Source of the DNA: an uncultured Desulfobacterales bacterium
Lineage (GTDB): Bacteria; Desulfobacterota; Desulfobacteria; Desulfobacterales; JAFDCJ01
Direction of reading: 5' to 3'
Length of the DNA: 6,747 nt
Assembly (NCBI GenBank): GCA_945787595.1
Contig: CALZJV010000339.1
Span: 1-6,747, forward strand
Of this stretch, positions 5,820-6,747 are shown piece by piece (within the stretch, counting starts at the first letter, position 1; every line of letters begins with the position of its first letter). The notes beneath the pieces are model-generated. The model made no database searches, had not been told where the DNA came from, and was given only the letters and a program-made list of their open reading frames with translations. Position numbers and translations under genes: made by a program.

Positions 5820-6747
5820 ATGAAGTATATCATAATATTTAGAAGTAGCAGCCTTCTGATCACAACCGTCCTGATACTGGGTTTGTCAATCCAGGCGCCC
5901 GCTGCTGCGGGAACCTTTACAACCTATAAAACGAATGAAGCCAATAATAGCATTTCTGAAATACCGCAGAAGTTATTCAATCGCAAACTCCAGCAACATG
6001 ACTCCTCCTTTGCAATTTCACCGGATGAGGTTTTTTACAAATTAAGGCAAAAGCAAAAGATCACCCTCATTGATGTACGCAATCAGGGGGACTTCGAACG
6101 ATTGCATATCCCCGGATCGGTAAACATTCCTTTGCATACAATCAAAACCAAGCTGTTTTTAAAGTTTTTTCCCGTTGTCCTGATCAACGAAGGGTTCCAT
6201 TACAGTCCACTGCAAAGTGAGTGCCGGCAACTTACAGACGAAGGTTTTAAAGCGTTCATTCTAGATGGCGGTCTGCTGGCCTGGAAGCGCAGAGGAAGCC
6301 GGCTTGTGGGTGATCTGTTTGCACTGGAAGATATGAAAACAGTCTCTCCCCGGATATATTTGCAGGAAAAAGATTACGAAAACACGCTGGTGATCGACAT
6401 TTCACCGGTTCAAACGGAAATCTCCAAGCAGTTGATGCCTTATTCAAGGCACCTTCCGGTTTCGGCTGACGCGGGAGAATGGGTTCGAAAACTTGACCGA
6501 ATCATCATAAGCCATAAAAAAAAGCCATATCTATCTATCCTGGTTTTTAATGATACCGGTGAGGGGTATGAGGGATTAGATGGGGCATTAGCCGATGTAT
6601 GGGAGAATACTTTTTGCCTGCAAGGTGGTCTCGCCGGTTATAAGCGATACTTGGAAGATCTAATCCTTTCCTGGCGACCAAGGGATAACCGTATCAAGAC
6701 CAACAGTAAATGCAGAACCTGCAGTCAGCAAATTGAAGAGCATATAA
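5820..6747 (+). CDS. Exported protein with two degenerate rhodanese-like domains (3'-partial)
   Basis: The ATG at 5820 opens a frame with no stop before the window ends, giving 309 codons plus one base. Residues 1-30 are a signal peptide: Lys2, Arg8, a hydrophobic core at about 11-24, and an A-P-A-A-A cleavage region at 26-30, so the protein should reach the periplasm or beyond. Residues about 66-159 form a rhodanese-like domain: 'LIDVRNQGDFERLHIPGSVNIPL' (83-105, split motif LIDVR and HIPG..NIPL), 'VVLI' (119-122) and 'GF.AFILDGGLLAWKRRG' (142-159). Residues about 179-280 repeat the fold in weaker form: 'LVIDIS' (190-195), 'ILVF' (240-243) and 'LQGGLAGYKRYL' (267-278). Known rhodaneses carry the sulfur-accepting Cys directly after the strand ending at 122 or 243; here Asn123 and Asn244 stand there, so thiosulfate sulfurtransfer is unlikely. 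A C-R-T-C pair (298, 301) appears near the visible end and may bind a metal or be redox active. A regulatory, binding or scaffold role is inferred. Confidence 0.92.
   Translation, partial: MKYIIIFRSSSLLITTVLILGLSIQAPAAAGTFTTYKTNEANNSISEIPQKLFNRKLQQHDSSFAISPDEVFYKLRQKQKITLIDVRNQGDFERLHIPGSVNIPLHTIKTKLFLKFFPVVLINEGFHYSPLQSECRQLTDEGFKAFILDGGLLAWKRRGSRLVGDLFALEDMKTVSPRIYLQEKDYENTLVIDISPVQTEISKQLMPYSRHLPVSADAGEWVRKLDRIIISHKKKPYLSILVFNDTGEGYEGLDGALADVWENTFCLQGGLAGYKRYLEDLILSWRPRDNRIKTNSKCRTCSQQIEEHI

Noticed and set aside
5810..5842. Ten-codon ORF (ATG at 5810, TAG at 5840) overlapping the start of the rhodanese-like gene
   Set aside because: It contains the ribosome binding site of the real gene, has none of its own, and its product shows no leader-peptide features such as runs of one amino acid.
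5820..6747. Active thiosulfate sulfurtransferase
   Set aside because: Asn replaces Cys at the expected active-site position in both rhodanese-like domains, so an enzymatic name is not supported.

Overview
The window holds two genes on the + strand, both cut by the window edges. The first, bases 2-5728, is the C-terminal 1,908 residues of a giant modular protein that is probably secreted or displayed on the cell surface. The second, from base 5820 to the right edge, is the start of an exported protein with two rhodanese-like domains. The only non-coding stretch is the 91-base gap between them. I see no RNA gene, CRISPR array, insertion sequence, integrase or attachment site.

The organism is a Gram-negative-type bacterium with roughly half G+C. 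Large proteins that combine a CARDB-like N-terminal region, a putative-Ig domain, a calcium-binding TSP3-like linker, fibronectin-III-like modules and transthyretin-like repeats are typical of environmental Desulfobacterota (former Deltaproteobacteria) and similar sediment lineages. That placement is inference from protein style, not from a marker gene.

Layout of the giant protein (residue 1 = the Met codon at base 26, which is almost certainly internal): residues 1-272 are a CARDB/DUF11-like region plus a second beta-rich part. Residues 273-363 are a putative-Ig (He_PIG/cadherin-like) domain. Residues 364-410 hold two DxDxDGxxDxxE calcium loops. Residues 414-835 are four fibronectin-III-like modules of 101-107 residues. 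Residues 839-1900 are thirteen tandem modules of about 80 residues with invariant Tyr, Arg, Asp and Trp. No catalytic domain or C-terminal anchor is visible.

The most notable structure is the order within the thirteen-module array. Modules 2-6 and 7-11 are two copies of the same five-module unit (types A-B-C-D-E), offset by exactly 1,224 bases (408 codons) at every module position. The array reads E-ABCDE-ABCDE-CD, and module 11 looks like a hybrid whose end resembles type B, which explains why a C-type module follows it.

The downstream gene has a signal peptide and two rhodanese-like domains, but Asn stands where the catalytic Cys is expected in both. The close same-strand spacing allows co-transcription with the giant gene; nothing in the sequence proves a functional link. 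I found no convincing new multi-gene system here. The novelty is in the repeat architecture and in the degenerate tandem rhodanese.
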